DNA of 64,000 nt from an uncultured Alphaproteobacteria bacterium (GTDB lineage: Bacteria > Pseudomonadota > Alphaproteobacteria > RF32 > CAG-239): contig CABQIK010000002.1 of NCBI GenBank assembly GCA_902464275.1, forward strand, positions 85,208 to 149,207, read 5' to 3'. The notes beneath the pieces are model-generated. The model saw nothing but the letters and a program-made list of their open reading frames with translations. It did no database searches and had not been told where the DNA came from. Positions 24,339 through 33,254 of the stretch are shown one piece after another; the stretch's first letter is position 1, and every line of letters begins with the position of its first letter. Position numbers and translations under genes: made by a program.

Positions 24339-26462
24339 ATGAAAATGTTAAAGCCGTCTAAACTTTTACTTTTTTCTTTGATAACAGCCGTTATCACCGG
24401 ACTTGCCGGGTTTGACGGCGTTTCGGCAGCCTCACGGCAGTCGGCTTACACCGTGCGCGATATGATGGCGCGCCGCGGTCGTCCGCCCAAGAGCGTGACC
24501 AAGCCCGCCAAACGCACCACTCCTAAAGTTATCCGCAAATCGGCCGCGGAAGGCTCTTATACCAATGTCGGAACCAGTAATGCCGCCGGTTTTGAACAAA
24601 CCGTATTGCTTAACAAAGACGGGAGCTTGTTTCCGGGCGGTCCGTGCGTTGAGTGCCAAACCGGTCCGATTGATAAAGACGGCAGTTTGTTTCCGGGCGG
24701 CTCCTGTGTAAATTGTCAGACCGGCCCGCTCATTGACACCGGCCCCTGCATTGATTGTCAGACCGGCCCGCTTATTGACACCGGTCCGTGCGTAAACTGC
24801 GAAAAGCCCAAACCGCTTATTGCCAATTATGCCATTCCTTATACTCCGTATATTTATCAGTCGGTGGAGCGTAATTGCTGCGCCATGGCTCCGCTTTATT
24901 TGGAACATGTTGACTTTAACCTTGCCAATGTGCCGAATAACGGACCGGAAAAACTCGGTAATTATCGTTTCAGAATTTTCGGGTGCCGCCGTTATGATAA
25001 AGAAGCCATATTAAACCGCGGTCGCATAATGGAAAAAGATATGAACTTCTCGCAAATTTTTGAAGAAGTTACCGGCGATTGCTACAATCTGGTTAAAATG
25101 CCTGATGATTTGTGCCTGCAAACCACTCCTTCTCCGTTGCCTGAATATATTTTAACTGCGGAAATCACCAACTTCTTTATGAACGTGTGCGACGGTTATG
25201 ACTGGCAAGACGTTCAAAAGCAAAACGCGCGCACCGGTTCGGCTGAAATGACGGTTACGTGGCGCTTGACCAACCTTACCAAGACCAAAGTTTTGTGGGA
25301 AGGGCAAACCACCGGTTACAGCGACTTAGACAACGGCGCTGCCAATGGCGAAATTAAGCTAGTGGAAGACGCTTTTGCCGATGCCGCAAGCAATTTAAGC
25401 ACCATGCCGGGATTTGAAGATCAGCTTATGGTTCGCTTAACGCCGGAAGAATTAACCGAACAGCGCAACGCCTTAATTGATGAAGAAATTGCCTTAAATC
25501 CGGCCAAATGCCGTTTTGAGGAAGAGCTTACTCAGGTTAAAAACTGCGAAATAAGCCGTCCGGAAAGCGATATTAACCAATGCCCGGCTTATATTGAGCA
25601 AAAATCAGGCGTGGTTTCAGATTATGAATTGTTTGATAATGTGGTGGTTGAAAACAGCGGCGTTGTTTCAGACGGCGATTGCGCCAAAGTTGACGACACT
25701 TGGGTTGACATGCAGCAAAACACCACTTCATTTGACAGTCTGTGCATTGTTGACAGACCTCCGTATGAAACATTAAGTCCCGAAAATTTATATAAAGTCA
25801 GAGCCTCTGTGGTTGAAATTAACGGTAACGCCGGTAAAAAAGGCGCCGGTCTGATTATTTCAGAGTCGTTTGTTTTAACTTCAGCCGATTTGGTTGATAA
25901 AACTAACAATCATTACCAAATTAAAACCATTAACGGCAAAGAGCTGACCGGTCATGCGGTACGCGTAAATCCGGCTAAAAACATTGCGTTGATTATGCTG
26001 GATACACCTACCGAATATACCCCGCTTTCATTGAATTTAGACTTGCCGAAAGTAAACCAAAGCGGCTTTATGGTGCTTGGCGTGCTTGACGTGCCGACTT
26101 TCAGCGATGGCGAAAACTACATTGACAACAGCGGTAAAGTTGCCGGATACCGTTATTCGGAAGACAAAGGTTCAGAAATCATGATGAACACTTTTGTACA
26201 AAATGTTACCATCGGCGGCATTTTGATTGATGCCAACGGTACCGTTAACGGGGTGGCTCATTCCGGTAAAAAGACTGACAGCGGTATGGATTTGTTCCTG
26301 CCAACCGAAACCGCTTTGCGCAGCGTCGGGCTCTCAATTTGTGAAAAACTTTACGCCAAACCGAGTCCGTGGCAGCAAACGGTTTATAAACCGGTGACCG
26401 AAAAAATTATGGCTCCGGCGCCTAAAGCTCCTGAAGCCATGAAAGAAAAAGACCGCAAATAA
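24339..26462 (+). CDS. Secreted protein with CxxCQTGP repeats and degenerate trypsin-like domain
   Basis: A signal peptide (residues about 1-30, ending GVSAAS) precedes a basic stretch, then at about residues 100-155 four repeats built on CVECQTGP, CVNCQTGP, CIDCQTGP and CVNCE. A middle domain of unknown family follows. Residues about 485-680 resemble a trypsin-like protease fold, but all three catalytic positions appear replaced: FVLTSADLV where TAAHC is usual, NIALIML where DIAL is usual, and TIGGILID where GDSGGPL is usual. It is therefore likely a non-catalytic binding or scaffold protein. It has 707 residues, good start and ribosome binding site (AGGAG), and its own terminator. Confidence 0.7.
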   Translation: MKMLKPSKLLLFSLITAVITGLAGFDGVSAASRQSAYTVRDMMARRGRPPKSVTKPAKRTTPKVIRKSAAEGSYTNVGTSNAAGFEQTVLLNKDGSLFPGGPCVECQTGPIDKDGSLFPGGSCVNCQTGPLIDTGPCIDCQTGPLIDTGPCVNCEKPKPLIANYAIPYTPYIYQSVERNCCAMAPLYLEHVDFNLANVPNNGPEKLGNYRFRIFGCRRYDKEAILNRGRIMEKDMNFSQIFEEVTGDCYNLVKMPDDLCLQTTPSPLPEYILTAEITNFFMNVCDGYDWQDVQKQNARTGSAEMTVTWRLTNLTKTKVLWEGQTTGYSDLDNGAANGEIKLVEDAFADAASNLSTMPGFEDQLMVRLTPEELTEQRNALIDEEIALNPAKCRFEEELTQVKNCEISRPESDINQCPAYIEQKSGVVSDYELFDNVVVENSGVVSDGDCAKVDDTWVDMQQNTTSFDSLCIVDRPPYETLSPENLYKVRASVVEINGNAGKKGAGLIISESFVLTSADLVDKTNNHYQIKTINGKELTGHAVRVNPAKNIALIMLDTPTEYTPLSLNLDLPKVNQSGFMVLGVLDVPTFSDGENYIDNSGKVAGYRYSEDKGSEIMMNTFVQNVTIGGILIDANGTVNGVAHSGKKTDSGMDLFLPTETALRSVGLSICEKLYAKPSPWQQTVYKPVTEKIMAPAPKAPEAMKEKDRK

Positions 26463-26484
26463 ACGGTTTGTCAGGTAATAAATT

Positions 26485-26521
26485 AATCGGTGACGGCTTT
26501 CCGGCTATCACCGATTTTTTT
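26485..26521 (+). terminator. Terminator after the degenerate protease-like gene
   Basis: AATCGGTGA pairs with TCACCGATT, with an inner GCC-type extension, followed by seven T. Confidence 0.85.
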
Positions 26522-26560
26522 GTTCCGTTATTTTGCATAGGGTTTATTTTGCATTGTGCC

Positions 26561-26657
26561 AATACAACTTATGCACAGCGCTGACTCGTAAATATTGCAA
26601 AAAAAAAACGCGAGATAAAATCTTCTCAAAACTAACTTTTTGAGAGGATTTTAGCTC
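26561..26657 (+). promoter_or_regulatory. Pilin-type upstream element, copy C
   Basis: TTATGCACA (26569-26577), 17-nt gap, TTGCAA (26595-26600), ten A, TAAAAT (26616-26621). The inverted repeat AAAATCTTCTCAAAA (26617-26631) and TTTTGAGAGGATTTT (26638-26652) holds the ribosome binding site AGAGGA in its right arm. The 25 bases upstream of the 9-mer also match copy B. Confidence 0.75.
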
Positions 26658-27293
26658 ATGTATACACAATCCGGAAGAAGTATGGTTGAGATGCTCGGAG
26701 TTCTGGCGATTATCGGGGTGCTGTCAGTTGGCGCTATTGCCGGTTACGGAAAAGCTATGTTCAAGTACAAACTTAACAAACAAACCGAACAATTAAATCA
26801 GGTTATCGGTGCCATCGTGCGCTATAAAAGCAGTTTACTGCTTAATCCCAATCCGGCGGATGATACCAATCTAAGCGACTTTCAATTAGTGTCATTACTT
26901 AAAAAGCTCGGTGAAATTCCAAAAGAGATGTATACATCCAGTGATGTATACATCAAAGATGCTTTCGGCACTCAATATTATGTTTATAATCGTAACACTC
27001 ATAAGAACATGGTTTTTTTACGAACTCGTAGCATGGATCGTAATGACAGCTCTTTTCAGATTTGTAAAAATTTATACTTAATCGCCAAAGAATGGCACCA
27101 AGAATTACATTCTATACGTGTTGCAGCTTATAAAGGCGATGATTTTGACAGCCAAGGAACATATTGCGGCGATAACACTCTAAATTCATATTGTTTTAAA
27201 CGCATTAAAGATTTACGATTAACCGACCTTGACGATATTTGCCGAACCGCCGCTGAAGAGCAAGGCTCATATTCGGTTATGTTATATTTTTAA
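26658..27293 (+). CDS. Type IV pilin-like protein, variable family member 2
   Basis: The leader is MYTQSG, with cleavage expected before RSMVE. The N-terminal helix is MLGVLAIIGVLSVGAIAGYG, followed by KAMFKYKLNKQ. Family blocks present are KLGEIPKEM, ICKNLYLIAKEW and GTYCGDNTLNSYCFKRIKDL, with a final cysteine in DDICRTAA. The middle (residues about 60-140) differs from the other members. The product has 211 residues and is preceded by upstream element copy C. It is a monocistronic unit by appearance. It may be exported by a type IV pilus or type II secretion-like machine encoded elsewhere. Confidence 0.8.
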   Translation: MYTQSGRSMVEMLGVLAIIGVLSVGAIAGYGKAMFKYKLNKQTEQLNQVIGAIVRYKSSLLLNPNPADDTNLSDFQLVSLLKKLGEIPKEMYTSSDVYIKDAFGTQYYVYNRNTHKNMVFLRTRSMDRNDSSFQICKNLYLIAKEWHQELHSIRVAAYKGDDFDSQGTYCGDNTLNSYCFKRIKDLRLTDLDDICRTAAEEQGSYSVMLYF

Positions 27294-27394
27294 CAACCTA
27301 ACTTATGCACCGCCTGCCAAAAAAATGTTTATTTTTTGCGCAAATAAGTTATATTCGCCTATATTTTGATTTAATTTTGAGATATGGTGACGTT

Positions 27395-28066
27395 ATGAAA
27401 AAAACTTTTTTATCCCCGTTTTTTACTCCCGTAGCATTTAGTGTTTGTTGGAGCGCTGTTTTGGCGGTTGTTTTAATATTTTTCCCCGAACAAAAATTTT
27501 TAATTACCGAGGACGGCGAAATTATTGAGCTGTTTACCAACATCGGTTATATTTTGATGTTGGCGACTATGTTGTTTTTATCTAAAGATTACACCGATAA
27601 AATTACCTCATGGGGAATTTATTTATTTTTGGGAATTTGCGCCTTTTTGCGCGAAGCGGGCATTCAGCACCATTTGTCACGCACCGATTCAACCCCGTTT
27701 AAGTCACGTTTTTTCTTGAATCCGGACAATCCGTGGGGTGAAAAAATTGTGTTCGGGTTGCTCTTGCTCGTTGTTTTCGGGGCAATACTTTATTTAGGCA
27801 TTAAGTATGCCAAACATTTGGTAACCTCATTTTTTAAGCTCAATACCGTTACATGGTCTACCGCGGTTTTGTGCACCACTTTGGTATTTGCCAAATTTGC
27901 CGACCGCTTTCCGGGAAATTGGCGTCATAATCATGACGGAGAACTGCTCCCGCGCGAACAAATTGAAATTTGGTCTTTACTGGAAGAAAGCTCGGAAATG
28001 TTTTTGCCTTATTTGGTAGTTATCATTATGGTTCAATACCATTTGCTTAAAAGCAAACAGCAATAA
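27395..28066 (+). CDS. Hypothetical integral membrane protein
   Basis: The family is not recognised. The 223-residue product has about five hydrophobic segments (for example VCWSAVLAVVLIFF, NIGYILMLATMLFL, IVFGLLLLVVFGAILYL and LPYLVVIIMVQYHLL). Conserved-looking polar motifs include FLREAGIQHHLSR and FADRFPGNWRHNHDGELL, which carry His and Arg residues that could be catalytic or binding. The start at 27395 is chosen because a reading from 27305 would add an AT-rich, charge-poor stretch. The ribosome binding site is weak. A terminator shared with the convergent DUF3137 gene follows. Confidence 0.65.
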   Translation: MKKTFLSPFFTPVAFSVCWSAVLAVVLIFFPEQKFLITEDGEIIELFTNIGYILMLATMLFLSKDYTDKITSWGIYLFLGICAFLREAGIQHHLSRTDSTPFKSRFFLNPDNPWGEKIVFGLLLLVVFGAILYLGIKYAKHLVTSFFKLNTVTWSTAVLCTTLVFAKFADRFPGNWRHNHDGELLPREQIEIWSLLEESSEMFLPYLVVIIMVQYHLLKSKQQ

Positions 28067-28068
28067 CT

Positions 28069-28098
28069 TAAACGCCGGTTTTTAACACCGGCGTTTTT
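28069..28098. terminator. Bidirectional terminator between convergent genes
   Basis: AACGCCGGT (28071-28079) pairs with ACCGGCGTT (28087-28095), with T or A runs on both sides, so it can serve both the membrane protein gene and the DUF3137 gene. Confidence 0.8.
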
Positions 28099-28100
28099 AA

Positions 28101-29078
28101 TTACAGATTACGATTAACTCTTAAATAATGGACAATGCAGAAAACCGCCCAAAACTGCTCAAATATTTCATCAAACTTATCTTTATCTAAATGAGTTTTG
28201 AAAAATTCGCACGGCTCAAACATATCCTCGCGCGTTTCAACGGACAATAAAACTCTGTTGGCATACATGCCGAGCTGAATGCTTTTGCCGTTAAACGCCT
28301 CTTTTAAATTGATTAAACGTTTAACAAAACCAGGAAGAAGTAAATTGCGCGCTTCTTCCGCGTTGCCGGTATAAACCTCAAAATATTTATCCGATAAATC
28401 ATCATCGGGCTTAAAGCGGGTGAGGCCATCAAAAGTTTTACCTTTACTGAACATGCCGCCGTTTTTGAGCACAATGGTTTGCGCCGTGAAGGGCTTGTTT
28501 AAGTCTATTTCAATCGCAATTCCCTGAAATACAATTTTTTCCGTGCGTTTGCCTTTAACCATGTTTATGTTTTTCATGGTTTGCTCGCAAACGGTAACCA
28601 TAGTATCGGCATATTTACCGAAAAAGGCGTCTTCGGCTGAAATTTCATCGTATTTCGGAAAAATCAGGCTCATTTCCATCAATTTTTGATTTATCGGCTG
28701 CCCGTGGCGGTATCTGAAGCCGTCAAAAAACTTGGCAAACAACTCCATAGAATCGTTTGTAACCTGCGCGCGATATTTTTTTACCGGCAGGCGAATGGCA
28801 TAAATCATTCCCGCCATTAAAAATACCAGAATTCCCCAACTGACGCTTGAATGAACATGATTGTTAAAAAAGTAAATAAACAATCCGGTCATCGGCACTA
28901 AAAATAATGAGAGCCATATTAAAAACCAAAACTGGCTGACGCATTTTAACCTGATGTCTTCTTTTTTCTTTAAGAACGGAGCTAAAACTTGTTCATAATA
29001 GCCGTCAAATTTTGATTTAAATTCAGCATGTTGCCAAATTTCTTCGCTATTGTCTTCTTCTGTTATATCAACCGACAT
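28101..29078 (-). CDS. DUF3137 domain membrane protein
   Basis: This is an inner-membrane protein of unknown function. Two adjacent hydrophobic helices lie near residues 45-100 (FLIWLSLFLVPMTGLFIYFF and WGILVFLMAGMIYAI), followed by a large soluble domain. The soluble part has features of the DUF3137 family (KIVFQGIAIEIDLNKPF, then a TIVLKNGG-type strand). The 325-residue length is normal. The gene is monocistronic and convergent with the preceding membrane gene. Related proteins occur widely in alphaproteobacteria and are often annotated as Galanin-like; no pathway is known. Confidence 0.7.
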   Translation of the reverse strand: MSVDITEEDNSEEIWQHAEFKSKFDGYYEQVLAPFLKKKEDIRLKCVSQFWFLIWLSLFLVPMTGLFIYFFNNHVHSSVSWGILVFLMAGMIYAIRLPVKKYRAQVTNDSMELFAKFFDGFRYRHGQPINQKLMEMSLIFPKYDEISAEDAFFGKYADTMVTVCEQTMKNINMVKGKRTEKIVFQGIAIEIDLNKPFTAQTIVLKNGGMFSKGKTFDGLTRFKPDDDLSDKYFEVYTGNAEEARNLLLPGFVKRLINLKEAFNGKSIQLGMYANRVLLSVETREDMFEPCEFFKTHLDKDKFDEIFEQFWAVFCIVHYLRVNRNL

Positions 29079-29206
29079 TTATGTAAACCCTGTTTTATTA
29101 TTTAAACTTGAGTAATATTATAAAACATGGTTGGTAAACAAATATTAAAATTATTTTCATTTTTAGCTGATAAGTTGGCAATAATTTATCAATCGGGGCT
29201 GAACTT

Positions 29207-30433
29207 ATGCTTAACGTTATTTGGATTTTGTTTTTTCTGCTTTCATTTGCCGCGGCTTGTTTTCAGGCTTTTATCGGCGGCAACCCGCTGATTTGGACTG
29301 AAGTTATTAATGCTTTATTTACCGCGGCAAAATCGGCCTTTACCATTGCCATAAACTTAACCGGTATGCTGTGCCTGTGGCTCGGGCTGTTAAAAATTGC
29401 CGAAAAATCAGGCTTAACCGATTTGCTTGCCCGCGGACTTGTTCCGTTATTTAAAAAGATTATGCCGGAAATTCCGGAACATCACCCCGCAATCGGCTCT
29501 ATGGTTATGAATATTGCCGCCAATATGTTAGGTCTTGATAACGCCGCAACCCCGATGGGTCTTAAAGCCATGGAGCAAATGCAAGAACTTAACCCGCGCA
29601 AAGATACCGCCTCAAATGCTGAAATTATGTTTATGGTGATTAATGCCTCCGCCGTAACCATTATCCCGATTAATATTTTAATGTATCGGGCAGAGCTTGG
29701 TTCCGCTAATCCGTGCGCGGTGTTTATCCCGATTTTAATTGCCACCGCCGCCTCAAGTTTAGCCGGATTTTTGGCAGTGGCAATCGTGCAAAAACTGCCG
29801 ATATTTAATCGGATGGTATTTGCTTATTTACTCGGATTTGCCCTGTTTATCGGCGGTCTGGCTTATTATTTTGCAAGCCTTGACGATGCGGTGCGGTTAA
29901 CCTATTCGGAAAGCGCCGGAAACTTTATTTTATTTTTTACGGTCGCCGCTTTTATTGCTTATGGCGCCGCCAAACGCCTTAATGTTTATGAAACTTTTAT
30001 AACCGGCGCCAAAGAAGGTTTTGATATTGCCGTAAAAATTATTCCATATTTGGTGGCGATGCTTGCCGCCATTGCCGTATTGCGCGCTTCCGGCGTTATG
30101 GAGATGTTTGTTGCCGGAGTGGCCAAAATAGTCAGTTTTGCCGGTATTGACACCGGTTTTGTTCCGGCGTTGCCGACAGCATTTATAAAACCGCTTTCCG
30201 GCAGCGGCGCACGCGCCATGATGATTGAAACCTTGCAAACCTACGGAGCCGACAGCTTTGCCGGATTTGTGTCTTCCGTTATTCAAGGCTCAACTGAAAC
30301 CACTTTTTATGTTTTGGCGGTATATTTCGGCGCCATTAAAGTGATTAAAACGCGGCACGCCCTGCCCTGCGCGCTATTTGCCGATTTGGTCGGAATTATT
30401 ACCGCAATATACGTTTCATATTTATTTTATTAA
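29207..30433 (+). CDS. SpmA/SpmB-type nucleoside-recognition (Gate) domain membrane protein
   Basis: This is a polytopic inner-membrane protein with two Gate domains in one chain, like a fusion of SpmA and SpmB. The first half contains GSMVMNIAANMLGLDNAATPMGLKAM-type sequence (here read from about residue 102), the hallmark of SpmA. The second half contains PLSGSGARAMMIETLQTYG and a QGSTETTFYVLAVYFGA stretch, the hallmark of SpmB. The length of 408 residues matches known fusions. In Bacillus the pair is needed for spore core dehydration; in non-spore-formers such as this one the transported substrate is unknown. It lies 12 bases before dtd. Confidence 0.85.
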   Translation: MLNVIWILFFLLSFAAACFQAFIGGNPLIWTEVINALFTAAKSAFTIAINLTGMLCLWLGLLKIAEKSGLTDLLARGLVPLFKKIMPEIPEHHPAIGSMVMNIAANMLGLDNAATPMGLKAMEQMQELNPRKDTASNAEIMFMVINASAVTIIPINILMYRAELGSANPCAVFIPILIATAASSLAGFLAVAIVQKLPIFNRMVFAYLLGFALFIGGLAYYFASLDDAVRLTYSESAGNFILFFTVAAFIAYGAAKRLNVYETFITGAKEGFDIAVKIIPYLVAMLAAIAVLRASGVMEMFVAGVAKIVSFAGIDTGFVPALPTAFIKPLSGSGARAMMIETLQTYGADSFAGFVSSVIQGSTETTFYVLAVYFGAIKVIKTRHALPCALFADLVGIITAIYVSYLFY

Positions 30434-30445
30434 AGGATTTTTAGC

Positions 30446-30886
30446 ATGAAAGCTCTTTTGCAACGAGTTAAATATGCCGGCGTTACGGTAAACGGCAAAC
30501 AAGTTTCACACATCGGGCAAGGCTTGCTGATTTTTTTAGGCATAGCCAAAAACGACACGGCCGCGCAAGCTGATTTTTTAGCTAAAAAAGCCGCTAATCT
30601 GCGGATTTTTGAAGATGAAAACAAAAAAATGAATCTATCAGTACAAGATATTAAAGGCGAAGTTTTGGTAGTTTCGCAGTTTACGTTGGCAGGCGACACT
30701 TCTCGCGGCAATCGTCCGGGGTTTGAAACCGCCGCCGCTCCGCAAGACGCTGATGTTTTGTATGAATATTTTTCAGAACAGCTGCGCAGCGTTCACCATC
30801 TGCCGGTACAAAACGGCATTTTTCAGGCCGATATGCAGGTTGAACTTTTAAACGACGGTCCGGTTACTTTTATGCTGGAAAAATAG
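30446..30886 (+). CDS. dtd: D-aminoacyl-tRNA deacylase
   Basis: This cytoplasmic enzyme hydrolyses the ester of D-amino acids mischarged to tRNA. The two family motifs are intact: SQFTLAGDTSRGNRPGF in the middle and NDGPVTF at the C-terminus (the Gly-cis-Pro motif). The 146-residue length is normal. It follows the SpmA/B-like gene with 12 bases between, with AAAGGA before the ATG, so the two are likely one transcript. The gene is complete and has normal composition. Confidence 0.95.
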   Translation: MKALLQRVKYAGVTVNGKQVSHIGQGLLIFLGIAKNDTAAQADFLAKKAANLRIFEDENKKMNLSVQDIKGEVLVVSQFTLAGDTSRGNRPGFETAAAPQDADVLYEYFSEQLRSVHHLPVQNGIFQADMQVELLNDGPVTFMLEK

Positions 30887-30917
30887 CATACAATAATCGG
30901 AAGAATAAAAATATCGG

Positions 30918-31832
30918 TTATTCGGCACTATCGTCAGATTCTGAGAGGGGGCGGCCTAAAGCTTGTTTTTCCTGACGCAGTTGTTCATTATGTTCAATTT
31001 TGCGCAGCACGTTAGCGCCGGCGGTTTCAATCAGCTTATTTAAAAGCCGCGCGGCGGTTTGTTGTTCATCTTCTTCCGCTCCAAAGAGCACAAAGCGGTT
31101 TTGATACTCGTTTACAATTTCATTTTTTAAACCGGTAACGTCTAAAGATACCACCATTTGCAAGCGTTTATGCGCCGCGTCTAAATTATCAACTTTAGCT
31201 TTTAAAACTTTAGGGGTTATAACATAGTCGGCAATTTCAGCATCTTCGGTTAAGTAAAAATACTGATTGTTTGCAAACTGCTCTTGTAACATTTGCGCAT
31301 ATTTTTTTGATTGGGCGCCGGTATAATATTCAAGCGGCATAATGCGCACAAGCGCCAAGCTTTCAGGGTTAGCCGGTTTAATATCAACCTCGTTTTTGAC
31401 CTCGGCAACAACCTCAGCCACTTCTTCGGGAGTGGCTTCTTTGACGGGTTGTTCCCGTTCAATAAATTCCGCCTGCACTTTTTCAATGGCGGTTGGCGAT
31501 AAATAACCGTTAATCTCAACGCAAACTTTATCAGAATCTGACGGCGCGGTTGAAGAAGATAAATCTTCAATATATTCATCAACCAAACGATAAACGAGCA
31601 CGTTTACATCATGCTCGTTTAAAATACTTTTGGCGCGCGCCAACTCAGCTAATTTTTTAACGCCTAAAAACACCGCCTTATCTGCGGCGCGAACGCGAGT
31701 ACTGGCTTTACTTTCGCCCTCAATAACCTTTTCACAGGCATTACCGTATATCGGCAACGCCTGTGTTTTTGTATTTTGGGCATGCGCCGACATTATTATA
31801 CCGGCGCATAAAAAAGCAAGCAACAGCCTCAT
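30918..31832 (-). CDS. Secreted hypothetical protein (partner of lipoprotein)
   Basis: The signal peptide MRLLLAFLCAGIIMSAHAQ directs this 304-residue protein to the periplasm. The region around residues 35-65 (GESKASTRVRAADKAVFLGV) resembles the N-terminal part of LPP20/FlgT-like proteins that form ring-type assemblies. A Glu/Val-rich stretch (EEVAEVVAEVKNEV) follows, then a second domain with YVITPKVLKAKV. It starts three bases after the stop codon of the Cys-rich lipoprotein gene, so the two are translationally coupled. Both second domains share the theme of CsgG/LpoB-like periplasmic folds (AD-Y-ITPKV versus ADYYLATEAD). Function inferred only as an envelope component. Confidence 0.6.
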   Translation of the reverse strand: MRLLLAFLCAGIIMSAHAQNTKTQALPIYGNACEKVIEGESKASTRVRAADKAVFLGVKKLAELARAKSILNEHDVNVLVYRLVDEYIEDLSSSTAPSDSDKVCVEINGYLSPTAIEKVQAEFIEREQPVKEATPEEVAEVVAEVKNEVDIKPANPESLALVRIMPLEYYTGAQSKKYAQMLQEQFANNQYFYLTEDAEIADYVITPKVLKAKVDNLDAAHKRLQMVVSLDVTGLKNEIVNEYQNRFVLFGAEEDEQQTAARLLNKLIETAGANVLRKIEHNEQLRQEKQALGRPLSESDDSAE

Positions 31833-31835
31833 TGA

Positions 31836-32648
31836 CTATAACCAAATTTTGTTGTTATCGGTTTGTTTGATAACTTCAGTCCATTCATTGAGCTTTTTAC
31901 CTTTGAGGTCATATAATGAAGTGGTGTATTTAATGGCCGGAACGTTTTTGCTCGGGGTATCAAACCAATCAGCTTCAGTGGCAAGGTAATAATCAGCATC
32001 GGCCAAATTGTCGGTTACGGTAAAAGTGTATGAATTGGAAAGGTTGCGTTTTAAGGTATTAACGCCGTTTTCAATACCGGCCGGCAAATCAGTGCTTTTA
32101 ACAACCGGATTTTGAACATAAAGTTTTACATTCGGGCGACTTTGATAAAGCGAGGATGTGTCTTGCAACATACGGCTTAACGTGCGGTTAGCAGCCAACT
32201 TATAAGCTTCAGGCATAGCCGGAATTATAACTTTTGCCGGAGCGGGTTCCGCCTGATATGAAACCTGCTGATTTTTAAATGTTTGGCAGTTACCGCAGCC
32301 GCAATTTAAGGTTTGACCGTCCGTTTCGCACTCACGGCGCGGTTTGGGTTGAGCAACGGTTTCAGTTACGCGCGGGCGCAAAACTTCGCGGCAGGGATCG
32401 GGACGATATGCGCAGCGGCACGGGTTAACCTCAGTTTTAACTTCCTGACAAGGGCAAGGTTTCGGTTCAGCCTTTTCACACGGAGAAGCCTTAACTTCCT
32501 GACACGGACAAGGCGCCGGTTCGGCCTTAACTTCCTGACAAGCGCACGGCGCGGGTTCGGCCGCAACCTGAGCTTTTTCGGTTTGACAATTTTTATGGGC
32601 ACAAGCGGCTAATGTAACAACCAATGCCAAAGCCATAAGTTTTTTCAT
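31836..32648 (-). CDS. Cys/Pro-rich lipoprotein with LpoB-like C-terminal domain
   Basis: A lipobox (LAACAH, Cys16) marks an outer-membrane or periplasmic lipoprotein. Residues about 30-110 are a linker with repeated PCPCQEVKA-type units and more than a dozen cysteines. The C-terminal 130 residues (NRTLSRMLQDTSSLY, then YTFTVTDNLADADYYLATEA) resemble LpoB, the activator of penicillin-binding protein 1B, and related periplasmic proteins. The high number of cysteines in a periplasmic linker is unusual and could bind metal or form disulfides. The gene has AGGAGG before the ATG, a clear promoter, and is followed directly by a second secreted-protein gene. Confidence 0.65.
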   Translation of the reverse strand: MKKLMALALVVTLAACAHKNCQTEKAQVAAEPAPCACQEVKAEPAPCPCQEVKASPCEKAEPKPCPCQEVKTEVNPCRCAYRPDPCREVLRPRVTETVAQPKPRRECETDGQTLNCGCGNCQTFKNQQVSYQAEPAPAKVIIPAMPEAYKLAANRTLSRMLQDTSSLYQSRPNVKLYVQNPVVKSTDLPAGIENGVNTLKRNLSNSYTFTVTDNLADADYYLATEADWFDTPSKNVPAIKYTTSLYDLKGKKLNEWTEVIKQTDNNKIWL

Positions 32649-32681
32649 TACTTTCCTCCTTAATTTGTAAAAGATGCGCTT

Positions 32682-32710
32682 ATATTAGACATTTTTTTGA
32701 TAAAAATCAA
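32682..32710 (-). promoter_or_regulatory. Promoter of the lipoprotein operon
   Basis: On the minus strand TTGATT (32705-32710) and TAATAT (32682-32687) are 17 bases apart, 34 bases before the start codon at 32648. Confidence 0.6.
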
Positions 32711-32797
32711 TTTTTATTTTTATATAGTCGCTTTTATTGATTTATCATTTGCCTTTTGTAAAAAAATAAGATAAATTCGCCCTCATTGAGGTAAAAT

Positions 32798-33235
32798 ATG
32801 GTTATAACTTTTTCAGCTGTTTTGGCTTTAATGTTGGTTTTAATTAAGCCTTTGCAACGCAATCCGTTTTTTTTGATATATTTCGGATTGCTTATCGGCG
32901 CGGCTTATTACATGGAAACATATATGTTCAAGCTTCCGCTGTTTTCGCCCAAGCTGATATGGGTGTTTGTGCTTTTGCATATTGTTATTATTAATTTGGT
33001 AACAATTATTGCCTACGGAACCGACAAAAAAGCCGCAATTAAAGGGCAATGGCGCGTGCCGGAAATGCAGCTCCACACATTAGAACTATTGGGAGGCTGG
33101 GTCGGAGCCTTTGCGGCGCAAAAAATTTTTCATCACAAAACCAAAAAGAAAAGTTATCAATCTTTGTTTTGGCTTACGCTGATTATTCAGTTGACCGCGG
33201 TTTATTACATCGCTAAATTTTTACACATCTTTTAA
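32798..33235 (+). CDS. DUF1294 membrane protein
   Basis: This is a small inner-membrane protein of unknown function with about four hydrophobic segments. The DUF1294 signature is visible in AYGTDKKAAIKGQWRVPE followed by LELLGGWVGAFAAQKIFHHK and KKKSYQSLFWL. The length of 145 residues includes two extra N-terminal helices before the DUF1294 core. A promoter-like pair TTGCCT and TAAATT (17 bases apart, 32749-32777) lies upstream. It is 19 bases before the msbA-like gene and probably in the same operon. Confidence 0.8.
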   Translation: MVITFSAVLALMLVLIKPLQRNPFFLIYFGLLIGAAYYMETYMFKLPLFSPKLIWVFVLLHIVIINLVTIIAYGTDKKAAIKGQWRVPEMQLHTLELLGGWVGAFAAQKIFHHKTKKKSYQSLFWLTLIIQLTAVYYIAKFLHIF

Positions 33236-33254
33236 CAAGCAGGACTTATATTCT

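Noticed and set aside
24432..24908. 158-codon minus-strand frame inside the repeat region of the protease-like gene
   Set aside because: It is antisense to a gene with signal peptide and repeats. The open frame follows from the repeated GC-rich codons, and no ribosome binding site is present.
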